Below, one piece after another: positions 1 through 11,700 of a DNA stretch of 64,000 nucleotides (positions are counted from its first letter, which is position 1; each line of letters starts with the position of its first letter). The notes beneath the pieces are model-generated. The model had not been told where the DNA came from, did not search any database, and saw nothing but the letters and a program-made list of their open reading frames with translations. Position numbers and translations under genes: made by a program. The stretch covers positions 10,907,775 through 10,971,774 of the forward strand of contig NC_066854.1 of the NCBI RefSeq assembly GCF_001640805.2, given 5' to 3'. The DNA comes from Lates calcarifer. Lineage: Eukaryota > Chordata > Actinopteri > Centropomidae.

Positions 1-1284
1 GTCTCCTAAGTGATCTGCATGAGCCATGCCTCAATCATCCAACATCATCTGGTAACCATGGTAACACATCTGCGCATCACCACGTGAGGGCAGGCCTTTT
101 TTCTAATCTTTTGGGCTGTGGGAAGGAGTGCTCCAGTGGTTATATTTTCTTAAATGAATTGCACATAGGACATTCAAAGCTGCTGATAACTGAATCTGAT
201 GCTGACTGCTTTTCTTGGACGTGATGTGAAAGGTGCAGCCGAGCAGCACTGATTTGTTTATGGCGGCTGACAGCAGATGTCTCGTGGCTCCAGTAACTTT
301 GCTCTAGCTTTCTGCTCAGAGATGAAACTGTTTTCTTGGGCTGTTTACATGAGGTTGTTTGTTTACAGGCCTCTGGATGTTTATTCTGTTGCTGTTCCTC
401 AAGCGTGTGCTCGGTCTGTTACACCTGTTCACTTGTGTGTATTGTTTTTTCCATGTAGTTTTGTTTTTCAGAAGACACATCTTTTCCTGAGTGTTTTGCT
501 GGAACATCTAAGTGTCAGATATCAAAGTTACAACGCCCAGGTGCTGTGTTACATCAAGGAATTTGCAACAGCGTTGGCACAGAGAAATTCATGTTTTCAC
601 AGAGTGCATGAAATGACTCTTCATGCTTGATTGTCATGATATCATTTTGCCCTTCCTCCCTTCCTCCTCTCTCACTGCTTGCTGCCACTGTTTGCCAGGA
701 CAAACAGACAAGCTGGCAGCTCAGCAGGGGTCTTGGATTACTGTGAAGAACCTGCCACGGCCCCCTCCTGCCCCTCCCTCCCAGAGTTGGGGATTCCTGT
801 TTCAGCTTCGGAGTCTCCCTACAAACTTGAAGTGGTTCCACTTACCCATTTTCTCTGGCATGGCAAAGACAGAAACCACATGTGAGAACACCCGCATATC
901 CTCTTTCACTTCAACATAGATCTCAGAGCCCAGCCTCTCGGTGGGCTGCTGGTGAGCTCATTCAGTGTGATGATGTGCGAAGACATTGAGTCCTGCATTT
1001 TAAGCAGAGGAATAATCGATCAGCCTGTAACCTGGCTGCCGTCTTTACTCGCGGCTGCACTCTGATTGAACCCTGGACCACACACTCGTTTAACCCTATT
1101 AATCCCTCATTTAGACACATGCCCTTCTTTTAAGAGGATTAAACCAGGTGATGGAAATGCCTCTGTGATGGTGTCCAGCTTGCTTAGCAGCCATTATTCA
1201 ATAGGTGAATTCCTGCAGTAGAGCAGTAGGCCTGGCTACTTACCAACTGGGCTAACAATTAAGTTTTAATTTCACAATTTTAAA

Positions 1285-1625
1285 GGAAAAGGTCCACATT
1301 TTGAGAAATATGCTTACTCACTTATAGAGAGGACTGTCTTGTAGACTGCAGTTTTTGCGATGGATTAAACAAACAGTATATAATGTGTTCATCAGTGAGC
1401 TTTAGAGGTGCTATCTAATCTAATAATCAATAATTTAATTCAATAATTCAATAATTGATTGTTAATTTTCCAGATGATTGATCAAGGAAATTTCTTCAAA
1501 TGTCCAACCCAACTATGGACAGATTCAGGCTTGCTGTTTTCTCTGTTTCTGTCTTTGTGCTAAGCTAAGCTAGTTTTATATTTAGCATACAGACATGATT
1601 GTGGTATAAGCTGTGTCTTACTGCA
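1285..1625 (+). repeat. Dispersed teleost repeat, family A, partial copy
   Basis: The stretch contains the phrases 'attttgagaaatatgctta', 'gtgagctttagaggtgcta', 'gctaagctaagcta' and 'tttagcatacagacatga'. They recur in the same order around 17368, 25455, 50905 and 52085, and reversed at 23383. This looks like a short interspersed or MITE-type fish repeat. The class is inferred and the ends are approximate. Confidence 0.6.
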
Positions 1626-3539
1626 CAACTGCTGCATTAGAAACACCAGGCTAGGATTAACAAGTGTTTGATTGATTGTAAGCACCTAACCTAAAAAAAG
1701 CGAAGAAAAAAAAAATTCCTGTTAAGTGTTAAGTGGACCTCCAGGAGAGAACAACATGGCCAAGTAATTTGAATTTAAGACCCCTGTTTTAAACTAAGAG
1801 ACGGGTCCATTCCACATCTGAATCACTAAGATAAGTAAAATGGAAGAAATCCATCTGTTCAAGACACTTTTACATCAGAGGAGATGAAGATGCTCATGTT
1901 AACAAAGGCTTTTGGAAAACCCCGCTTCACTTTAAGTATTCAGCAGGTATCTGTAAGGCAGCTGGCTGCCGGTGAGACTGCAGAGAACCAGTTGAGGGAG
2001 GATTTGTCACCGTGTGAGGATGATTCAGGCATTTAAAATGATTTGCGGAATGAGCATATCCAAATATGCAGTTGCACAACCTTCAAAGCATTTTCAGGAG
2101 TCTGTGACAGTCACGCAAGCATGCACACACATACACACAATCACTCAGATGTGCCGACACCACACTCCTCAGAACTGGGTCACACTAGCTGTTCTGTGCC
2201 ACAGTGTATTTTTGGACCCAGTGATGTGTGTTTCCCTCCAAGTGGCAGATAAGGATTGTAGTTTGTGCATTAAATCTGGCTAAGTGACTGTGTTTTATTT
2301 CCTGGAGAAGTGAATGCAGAGAAGCAGGGAGACAGTTTTGCTCAGTTTCTCACCACCTTTGAGGCGACTGGAGTCATAAATCAGCCATAAATCTTTGTGT
2401 TTGTGCTGGAGGCTGGGCCTGAGAGTTTCAGAGCAGGTTTCGATCAGGATGCAGCTTAAGACCATGTCAGGACAGTGTGAGGGTATGAAACAGGACAATT
2501 TCATGGCGATGAGAATTAAACCTGTGATCATTCTTCACCTAAAACACTGCTGATGGATGACTTTATCCTCAACCATGGCGTCACTTAACCTCATACTGTT
2601 ATTTGAGTCCTCTGGCTAGCATCAGCTTTAATTTCAGCTACATGTTTCCATCCTCTCCATAGGGTCTATGGCTGTTTGATGCCATGTGTAGGCAGACAGA
2701 CTCAAAGTGCACATGCACAGGGGAGTGAGTGTTATCTGAGCAGATTTATCTTAGCACAAATTTGATTTAGGTCTTTCTGAGTTCACTTTTAACTACCTGT
2801 GTATTTCATATTTACCATTTTTCATCTTGCCCAGAGCAGTCTGAGAGGTTGCTAGTGTGTGTGTGTCATGCATGTACCTTACACAAGTGTGTTTACAGCA
2901 AGCCTCAGGCTATCTATGACTCACATTTCTTATTCTTCTCCCTCCTTGTGCAGTTACTTAAATATGTGCTTTTAATCTGACTCCGAGCCAAATTTATCAC
3001 ATTCAAACACCTCCCCACAGCTCTCATCTTTTCCTCCGTCATGTCTTTGCCCTCTTACTCTGACCATGCCACATCAAGCACACTCAATAAACAGCCTCTT
3101 ATCATCCAGTATTTCCTCTTAATGCAGCCTTTAAACCCTCCCCTTGCACCTGGAGCCATACATGGAGTTAGTTTGTGGATTTTTACTATGCTTGAGCTGA
3201 CGTCTCCATCTGCAGATGGTGCTGTCAGCATTTTTGCTGATCCTCTTAAGGCAAGAATGCAGCTTGATGTGACCAGAATGACTTACTGTAGGTCCAGTCA
3301 CCCAAAGCTATTTCCCTGAAACAACCACGAAGAATAATTAATGCAGCTGCAGTGTTGTTTGGATAAAAGCTGTAGAAGTGATGCATACATTTTGGGAAGT
3401 GTGTATTCCTCATAGTGTCCATTATGTATATTATATAGGGGTGGTGTTCTCATTTATAAACTGTGGCATGTCTAGCTGTGCTGTCACCAGATAAGAGTTC
3501 TGCACACAGGGAAGGAAACAGTTATTGTTCTCATTAATA

Positions 3540-3690
3540 ATTCTGGAGCTGAAACTGTTCATTTGATCCAATAGTTGATGGACAGAAAATCATCATCTTA
3601 AGTTCTTGAAAATCATGAAAGACATTTTTCACTATTTTCTGATATTTTCTAGACAAAACAGATGTAAATAATTGTTAGTTGCAGCAGAGG
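3540..3690 (-). repeat. Dispersed repeat, family B, reverse orientation
   Basis: Read on the minus strand, it begins with the phrase 'ctgcaactaacaattattt' and continues with the AT-rich body seen in copies at about 9895, 25705, 39605 and 59960. This is a very common teleost AT-rich element. Ends are approximate. Confidence 0.5.
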
Positions 3691-5469
3691 AGAAATCTGG
3701 TTAATGGAGTGACTTAGTCTTCCCATTCATTTTTTTTAGAACAGACAGGGACACATTCTCTTCTGGTTGTGAACTGACCCTCCTTGTGAGATTAGAGATT
3801 AGATTGTGACATGAAAAACTGCGAGGTTCTCCTGTGTCCAGCCAGTTTAGGAGATTGAGTGGGACTGACCTCTCATTCAAGAAGTTGTGTTTGTGTATAT
3901 TGCTCTTGGATAACTGCAGGTGAAATGATGTGTGGTGCTTATTGACAGCAGTGAATGTAAGGACAATGTCAGAGCTTAATAAAGCTTTGATAAAATGCTT
4001 TGTAATGTACAAATTTGGGTGCTGCTGCTGTTAACTCTAGCAGTTTATGTTAAAAAAAAAAAACCAACTCACTTTCTTTTGCATGTTTTTGAGAGAAGAA
4101 AGATTTTATATAAAATGTATTTTCTGTATATTTTTACATGCAATATTGAAGTATTTGTACTTAAATACTGATATTTTATATTTATATATAGATTATTAAT
4201 CCTAAAGCCAAACTGTGGTCTTCAAGTTGAAGCTGCTGTGGCAGCAGCCTGTTGCAGCAGCTTATCGTTCAGTGAATCTAAATGTAATTTTCCGGTTTAA
4301 TTCATTAATGAAATAAGAATGCAGATCACTTGTATAAATCTTTTGTCTGATTACTGAAGGACAAAGCCAAAAGATGGTTTTTGTTCAATATGAAGCCCCC
4401 TAACACTTCTAAAAGCAAACCTATGCTTTTGTTAATTTGCTCGGTTTAACATGAAATAACATAACAACTACAACAGTAAATTGTCTCATGTCTCAATTGA
4501 TATATGTTAAACTTCTGGTATTATATTAATTGGTTAATCAACCCATTGTTTCAGTATCATACAACATATACCTGCATATAGGTCTAAACATTAGATAAAA
4601 ATTATGATATTATCAACTGTAAATTTTGAATCCAAGCCTCCTAAAATATGTATTCTGTGTGTGTGGAGGGTTGTTGGTATAGATATCACGTAGCGCTTCA
4701 CTGATAAAGTTTCATTATTTTCAAATGAAGCATGTCCTAGCCACGAGCAATTCATTTTTCCCGTGTCATTCATCGCATCCTCTGAGCATTATTGCTGTGA
4801 TAGTAGGATTGCTGAAAAGCATAGTAATGAAATTTGAACATGTATCTTCATGGTGTGCTGATGCAGTCAACTGTTTATCAGCAGTAATGATGTGTAGGTA
4901 AAAACGAGGACAGCTCTGTGAATTTTTTCGTCTAGCTGCCTGAGTCTCCTAAACTGGCAACACCTCTGTCTTTTTGAACTTTCTGAGCTTTTATCTTCTC
5001 GCTGTGTTCATCGTCTCAGAGCTTGTCAGTGTCGGGCTTAAATAGTTTGCTGTGTGTCAGAGACTTAAAACCACCTCTGAACAACAGTTGTCAGCCATGT
5101 GGGAATAAGAGCAAATTGCTGTTTCACGGTAGCAGTGTTTCTTTTATGTGGAACGCTCAGCTGCAGTGTAACCTCCTGAGAGCTGCCTGTAAAGAAGAGT
5201 GTTGTCACTGTGCAGGTTTGTAGTGAGAAGATACAGATTGTAATACAGCTGCAGTTAAACACAGACAAATATTCTATGGTAGAGATAGATGAATAAAGAG
5301 TCTGTAACTTGAATGATTGATTGAATCTGTAATGCTCTTTATTCCATATCAGACACACTCTCTTCCTCGTTGGCTCCTCCTGTCTCTAACAGTCAGATGT
5401 GGGCAGGTTTCCCAGACATTTCACATTTTGAATTCTAATTCCCCGTCTGTCTGCCCACCCCTCCTGCAG

Positions 5470-5681
5470 GTTGATGTTTCCTCACCGGGCGCCCCCAGGG
5501 TCGCTTTCAAGCCTGCCTGCCGACAGCCCGCCACCTCTGTCAGCATCTTGAGCGAGTCAATCGATCGCCTCCAGCTCGGCGAGACAAGCGCACAAGGTTT
5601 TCCGCTGCGTCTGCCAGCGGTTGAGCTGAGCGGCCTCAGCTTTGCCCCCGAGCCCAGCCGCCTGGGCAGGACTGCATCACC
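5470..5681 (+). promoter_or_regulatory. vangl1 5' untranslated part of first coding exon, with a uORF
   Basis: A pyrimidine-rich tract followed by 'ctcctgcag' at 5461-5469 marks an acceptor, so the exon most likely begins at 5470. The 212 nt leader is clearly GC-richer than its surroundings. It contains an upstream ATG at 5474 opening a 25-codon frame that stops at 5549-5551, out of frame with the main start. This uORF could dampen initiation at 5682; that is inference. Confidence 0.6.
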
Positions 5682-5752
5682 ATGGACACGGAGTCCACCT
5701 ACTCGGGCTATTCCTACTACTCTGGACGCTCCCGGGGATCTCACAGGCATGG
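5682..5752 (+). CDS. vangl1: vangl1 coding exon 1
   Basis: It encodes the first 23 residues ([16 protein letters not shown]...), plus two bases of a Gly codon. The donor is GTAAGA. The Ser/Thr-rich start is the region where family members are phosphorylated in response to Wnt5a. Confidence 0.93.
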
Positions 5753-8700
5753 GTAAGACTTAATCCTGCTTCGTCAATAATTCCGTTTCCTCCTGTCTCT
5801 GCTTTCACCTAGAGGGTTAGGGTGTGTTGTGTAGTGTATGAATTAAACCAGGTTTCCCTTTTTGACCTCCTTAAAGGTGACCAAATGTATGTAGCCTATT
5901 ATAACAGCTAGTTAATTAATCACTTAATTGCTTGGAAAAAAAGTAATTTTGATTGTTAAAGGATAAAGGATAACTGGTATTTTTTAACCTGGCCCTTAGT
6001 TTTCCCAAAACAGCTGCTGCAGTGTAATCTAATGGGCAGAGTTGTCCTCGGCAAAGTATGTCAGAGTTCTTGTTTTTGCCACTGACAGGCTCTGGTTGTT
6101 ATTATAAGTGTGTGACAACATTATTTATAGGATTCCTACAGAGATAGACCTTTTAAGAGTAAGATCCTTTTAGTTTAACCAGAAACATCACCATATACCA
6201 TATATGCCTGTGATTTTACTGAGCAGTGAACAGGAGCTGCTGGCATAATGCTGCCTCAATTAGTTAGTTTGTGTTATTATGTGGTAATTTTACTCATGTA
6301 AAGGATCTGAATAAAGGTAATATGTTTAGGTTTAATTTGAAGGAATCACCTTTGATTCCTGGAAAATGTACACAATATTTTTCAATATATTCTCACTTAT
6401 AAACATTTATATTGAAAAGACTGCTTCACATACACATTGCAATGATTCTGCTGCTGCTCAGTGTGACCATTGCTGTATGGTTATCCACTTGACATTCAGT
6501 TAGTAAGTGAAATACAAACAGTAACCATAATGGGGGAAAAAAAAGAGCAACACAGAGTTTAGGTAATCACCCTCTGTCACTCACATTCTTTGTATAGCTT
6601 TAACTCATATTTGTATGATAATGGTTAATATTACAAAGATACAAAATGTAGATTGTCTTGACATGTCTTTGAATTTCAAGCTGCAGTCTGCATTTGAAGC
6701 ATATTGAATCTATAAAAAATGCAGAGTATTTTTGAAGCTGTTCAGCCACAGTTTAATATCTGGGAGGTATTTTTCTCCAGTATAATTTTTTTTACTCTAA
6801 TAGGTGAATAAGAAACAAAGAGTTTCTGAGCTGAGGTAAGGTTCATTGATTCAGGTGAAGTGAGAAAGATGAGTTGGTCCTTGGAGTATTTTTCTCCATT
6901 TGTTTTTCCTATTTCTGCAACATTTCTTTAAATGATATCTTCAGCATAGAAACTACTCACCTGGAAAACGTAATGATCAAATTCAAAGAGCCTCCTTATT
7001 GAATCTGTGAACAAACACAGTGATATAGTTACAGAATTCATCCACTGACCCAGAATTTAAAATTAAATTAATTAAGCTGCAGGATGTGAAATAAGAAATC
7101 TCTAGCCTCCACGTGCTTCCAGCAGTGCATGTCATGCAATTTTCCGCTCAGTGATTGGATGTTTCTTTCTGAAATGCACCTTGGGAGTTGTAGTTAATTT
7201 CTCCCCTTTATGTACACATATTTAAACCTGCGACTTTTATGAAAGCAGTTGAGTTTTGTTGATGATCCAACCTGGAAGGTTTTGTACCAATCAGAGCTTT
7301 AGAAGTTCTAAATCTGTCTGACCTGCTACAGTCTCTGGGAAAAATGAATGGGATGTTTACTTCTGGAACCAGGGGAGCCAGGAATACTTCCTCCTACCTC
7401 CCAAGTCTGTAAAGCTGAATTTAAGAGCACATGCAAAACTGCAACGTGGCCTAAAGTTTTCTATTGTAGTGTAAAGCCAGGAGGTCTGTCTGTCCTCCAT
7501 CCTCCTCCTGTGATCCCACCTCTCGTGTGTCTCTATCTTCCTCTCCGGCCCAGCGTGTGTGGAGGCCACAGCTTGTGTAGGCGCATTAGTCTGTCAGCGG
7601 TGAAATGGCTGTGGTTGACAGGCCTCAGGAAGGCAGCGGGAGACAGGTGCTGAAGAGGCCCTACTGACTGATGGCTCAGCGGATACGTTGAGAGCCTGAG
7701 AGGAGATGAGAGGAGGGAACTGGAGAGGGGTCTCCTGTTCCACAACAGCCCCTCCCTTGTCGCTCACGGCCCCCCTCCTGCTTGCTCGCCACATATCTCT
7801 CTTGGTTTTCCGTTGCCGCTCCCTCTCTTGCTGCCACCTGTTGCCGTTTAAGGGACCTCGCGTCCTCTTGAAACATGTGAAGCTTTGCCCTCAGTTTGCT
7901 CTTGTCATCATCTCCTCTCTCATGTCATCAGTCACTTTCTGTCCCCTCTCTCTTTATCCTTCTCGCTCATGTCCTCTTTATCTCCTCCCTGTCCTTTCCC
8001 TCATCATACCCTCGCTTGTTTTTTTTTTCCTCCCATGTGTCCGTCCTGATCTGAATGCAGCAGCTGCCCCTTTCTCGCTTGCTCTCGACCTCTTTGCTGT
8101 ATCACCTTCTCCCCCCCACCTCCCCCCTTCTTAAATGGATTCCTCGCTACTCTCTGAGGATGGGAAGGCGCAAGCGTATCACTTGTTCCCCACTCGCTCA
8201 CATTCCCCGGGGGGTAGGAATGTGACCTTGTAGCTCAAAGTTACATGGAGCAAAAGTGGTCTCACTTCATTTGGAATCAAAGATTCAGAGGGGGGAGGTG
8301 GTGGTTTGGAAAGGGTAGTGATTAAAGGCGGCGGTGGTGGGAGCTTCCATCCCCTACTTCTCTGCCTTTCAAATGAGTGACAGCAAATTGGAAAAGAACA
8401 TACAGGCATCCCTGCCAAGCGCCTTTTCTGCTCCCCTGCTCCACCGCTCTTACCATGTCTGTGCCAAAGCCACCGGCTGGCCGCTCATTTCATACACAAA
8501 AAAACCCTAAATTGTAGCCTTTGAAACCCCTTGCTCTCCCCCTGTCTGAAGGTAATCTTTTTACACCGAGGCGTGCCACGCGTGACACAGTTCCGGATCG
8601 CTGTTGTCTAATTACACTGATGCCGGGAACAGATGCAGGCACAGGGGAGTGTGTTTGTTACTTGTGTGCAGGCACCCATAGAAATGAACACACACAAGAA

Positions 8701-11700
8701 CATTATCCTGAAGTCGTGCATGTGTATGTATGCATGTTTGTGAGTCAGTCTTACACAGAATCCATCAGAATATAACAGAGGAATGAAATGGGATTGGCTT
8801 AGGTTTTCATTAACAGAAGGTACAGGGTTTTTGGAGTAGTTTCATCTCATAGCTGGCTTTTTGCCCCCCCTCCTGTGTCAAACAATCCTCAACTAGTGTC
8901 CAAGATACTTTCACATATAATTCCCTTGGCTCCTCAGTAATGACAGAGTGGCTGCTCTATCCATGGACATTACTTCAGCCAAAAGCTAAGACAAAATGTG
9001 CTGGTGACACCAGTTTCTTCAGACTTGAGAGCTTTTTTATTCACCTTTCACCGTGTTTAGCTGCACTAGAGTGAAACAGGACATGCTCAAGAGACTGATC
9101 TTCTCAGTAGTCATGCTGATAACAGTAATGCCTATGTTTTTTTTTTATATTCAGCCAGGACCCAGAGCTGCTCTATTAACACTGGGGGAAGGGTGTGGAT
9201 GTAATTTAAAATTTTTTGAACTGTTATTTATAAATATATTCTTTAGTGCAGTACATGGTAATTCATATTCATAACTGACTGCATGTTCCTGAGATGTCAG
9301 ATTTTTTTGGCTTTGAATGATGATTTACATTTTTTTCTACTTGAAAAATAAGAGTAGTCTGAAGAGTTTGTTCTTCCATGTGAAGCATTAAAAGGAAAGA
9401 AAATCTTATACATTAATCCACTCAGAGGAGCATGATCGTTGAGTATTGAGCCACTGTAGGTTCTTAAAAGTTCCCCAAAGCTTGCCTCCTTCACTCTGTC
9501 ACTTTTGAGTATTTAAATGATTATTAGATTGCAAATCTCATATTAGCAGCTGCTCATGTGGAAAATTGGTTCTTTTGATTGGTATTACTCCAATTATAGG
9601 GCAGCACACAGCATTGGCATGGGACTAAGTGAGTAATTTAAGCTAATTCATTCACAGTTGTAATACCACTTAGAGGTTCCAGATGATACTCCACTTTAAA
9701 GGAGACAGTCTATATACATTTTATATAGATTTGTTCATTCACCAGTGTAAATGTTTATTTACTGGCTTAATTACTTTGAATGCTGTTATGACAACATCTG
9801 ACTGAGGTGGAGGAGATTGGTCTCTCTCCAGCAGGCTTGTGGTGTGCTGAATAAATACCAGTCCTTGATCTCTGACCAGGTCTAGATTTTAGTAGATCTG
9901 AAACAATTAGTCAACTAATCAAATAGATGTTCAACAAAGAAAATTAATCAGCAGGTATTTTAATAATTGAATAATCATTTTTAAGCACGAATGACAAATG
10001 CAGATTTTTAAATGTGAGGATTTGATGATTTCCTTTGTTGTTAATTGAATGCCTTTTGTTTTTTGACTACTGCTACTGAATACTGTCATAGGTCTGCAGC
10101 AGCAGTCCAGATTTCCAGGCTGTAGTACTATATGATAACTAAGGCTGACCTCTGTGAGCTGTGGGGACACAGCGGTGCTAGAAAAGTGTTGTTTGTCAGT
10201 GGAATGTGTCACTTTGCTGTAGTGTTATCTGTATGAAGCTAATCCTGGGGAGCAGCCAGGCCACAGGGCCACTTATCACACCCAGGGCCCCTTAAACTTG
10301 ACCTGGGTCAACACCAGACCACGTGTCCTACTGTGGTCACTATGTTTGGTGGAGTATATCTGTCACTGTAAAGTAACAGTGATCACTACTTTGAAGAAAT
10401 AAATGTAGCTAAATATTTGATCTAAGCAGAATTTGCTGTGTGGGAGGAAACTTTAATTCCAGTTCAAATAAAAAATATGAATTCATTCACACACAGAGCA
10501 CTTTATGTCCTTGTTGCTCGCTGTCACCCTCCTCCCGCTATAACATGTTTATAGGTTTGAGATGACCTAGCTAGAGTGTGTGGTTGGTCAGTTTTTATTT
10601 GGCTTCATGACTCTACCCATTTGGCTGTGGCTGAGCTGTCCCCCTCTTTCCCCTTTTTGCTTTGGCTCTGATGCCTGCATTGACACAAATCCGTGTCACA
10701 CAGGTGTGTGGGTTGCTCTGCCAGCCAAAGAGAGAACAAATTGGTCCACAGACAGTTTGGCGTGCCACGCTCGTTGGCTGGAGCTCTTCAGTAGCCATCC
10801 TGCCATCGCTCTCCCTCTGTGTGAGGTGGAGAATGCGATCACAGCCACACTCATCCTCAGGTGTTAGAGGGAAACGGTGCTCTCACAGCCTAATTGGCAG
10901 GACTGCTCCCCAGCTCGCCAGACGTTTCTGCCCTCACAGGACCCCCTCCTCTCTCCCCTCCCATCCTCACTGTTCCAAAAACCCATACCCGTTTCAGGGA
11001 TCCACGCTGGAAAGTCAAATTCCATTAATCAAATCATAGTGCAGCACACTGTTGGAATACCAACGAGCCGGCTACATGCTAATGAGGCAGGAAGAGGATG
11101 TGGGAAGGTGGGGGAGGAGGAAAAGGTGTGCATGTATGTGTGTTGGGAGCGAGGTTTCCACACAGTGCGATCGCCCCAGAAGCTTGCTGAAGGGGTAATG
11201 AGAAAACAGGCTGGGGGAGGGGCTGGGAGACAGAGGCCGATCTGTTCGAACCACTCCCTGAATGCTCCACAGGTCTGCTCGGCCCTGTGTTTCCTGTGTG
11301 CATCCACAAATACACACTTCAAATGCTTGTTGTGCTGATTGTTGACCCGCTGGACTCACACCATCATTGCACCTTTGTCTTTCACAATTGTAGTCATGGC
11401 AGTTTGGTGAGAACCAGGTGTTCGTTCACCTTTTGTTCTTGAGTGCAGCATGTCTTCCATGATGAATCATACTTTGCTGGGATAACACAAGCTGTGTCTA
11501 CAGACAGACATACATTCCAAACCCTCTTGTTTTGTGATCTTTTAAAATGAAGTAGACTACTTGTGATTTCAGGTTATCGCCTTAATGTGGACTTGAGTTA
11601 TGAGCAGTTAAACTACAGAGTGATTTTTCTTTGTCTCTTTAGATGGCTGATGAGGTGAAAAAAAAAAGCAATAGGATTTCAGACAGACTTGACGCTATAG

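Larger units (their letters stand above)
1..5469. other. Upstream flank or 5' intron of vangl1, no gene recognised
   Basis: No coding exon with family resemblance is visible here. The splice acceptor at 5461-5469 shows that a non-coding leader exon lies upstream, either unrecognised in this stretch or before the window. The stretch is AT-rich, without an obvious CpG-rich promoter, and carries at least two dispersed repeats (about 1285-1625 and 3540-3690). The short open frames in it are chance-sized and lack splice or family support. Confidence 0.5.

Noticed and set aside
5317..5763. 148-codon frame across the vangl1 leader
   Set aside because: It is an out-of-frame shadow of the GC-rich leader and first coding exon. 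The MDTEST start at 5682 is the family start.
10877..11338. 153-codon plus-strand open frame in intron 1
   Set aside because: Several frames on both strands are open here because of composition, and none resembles a protein family.
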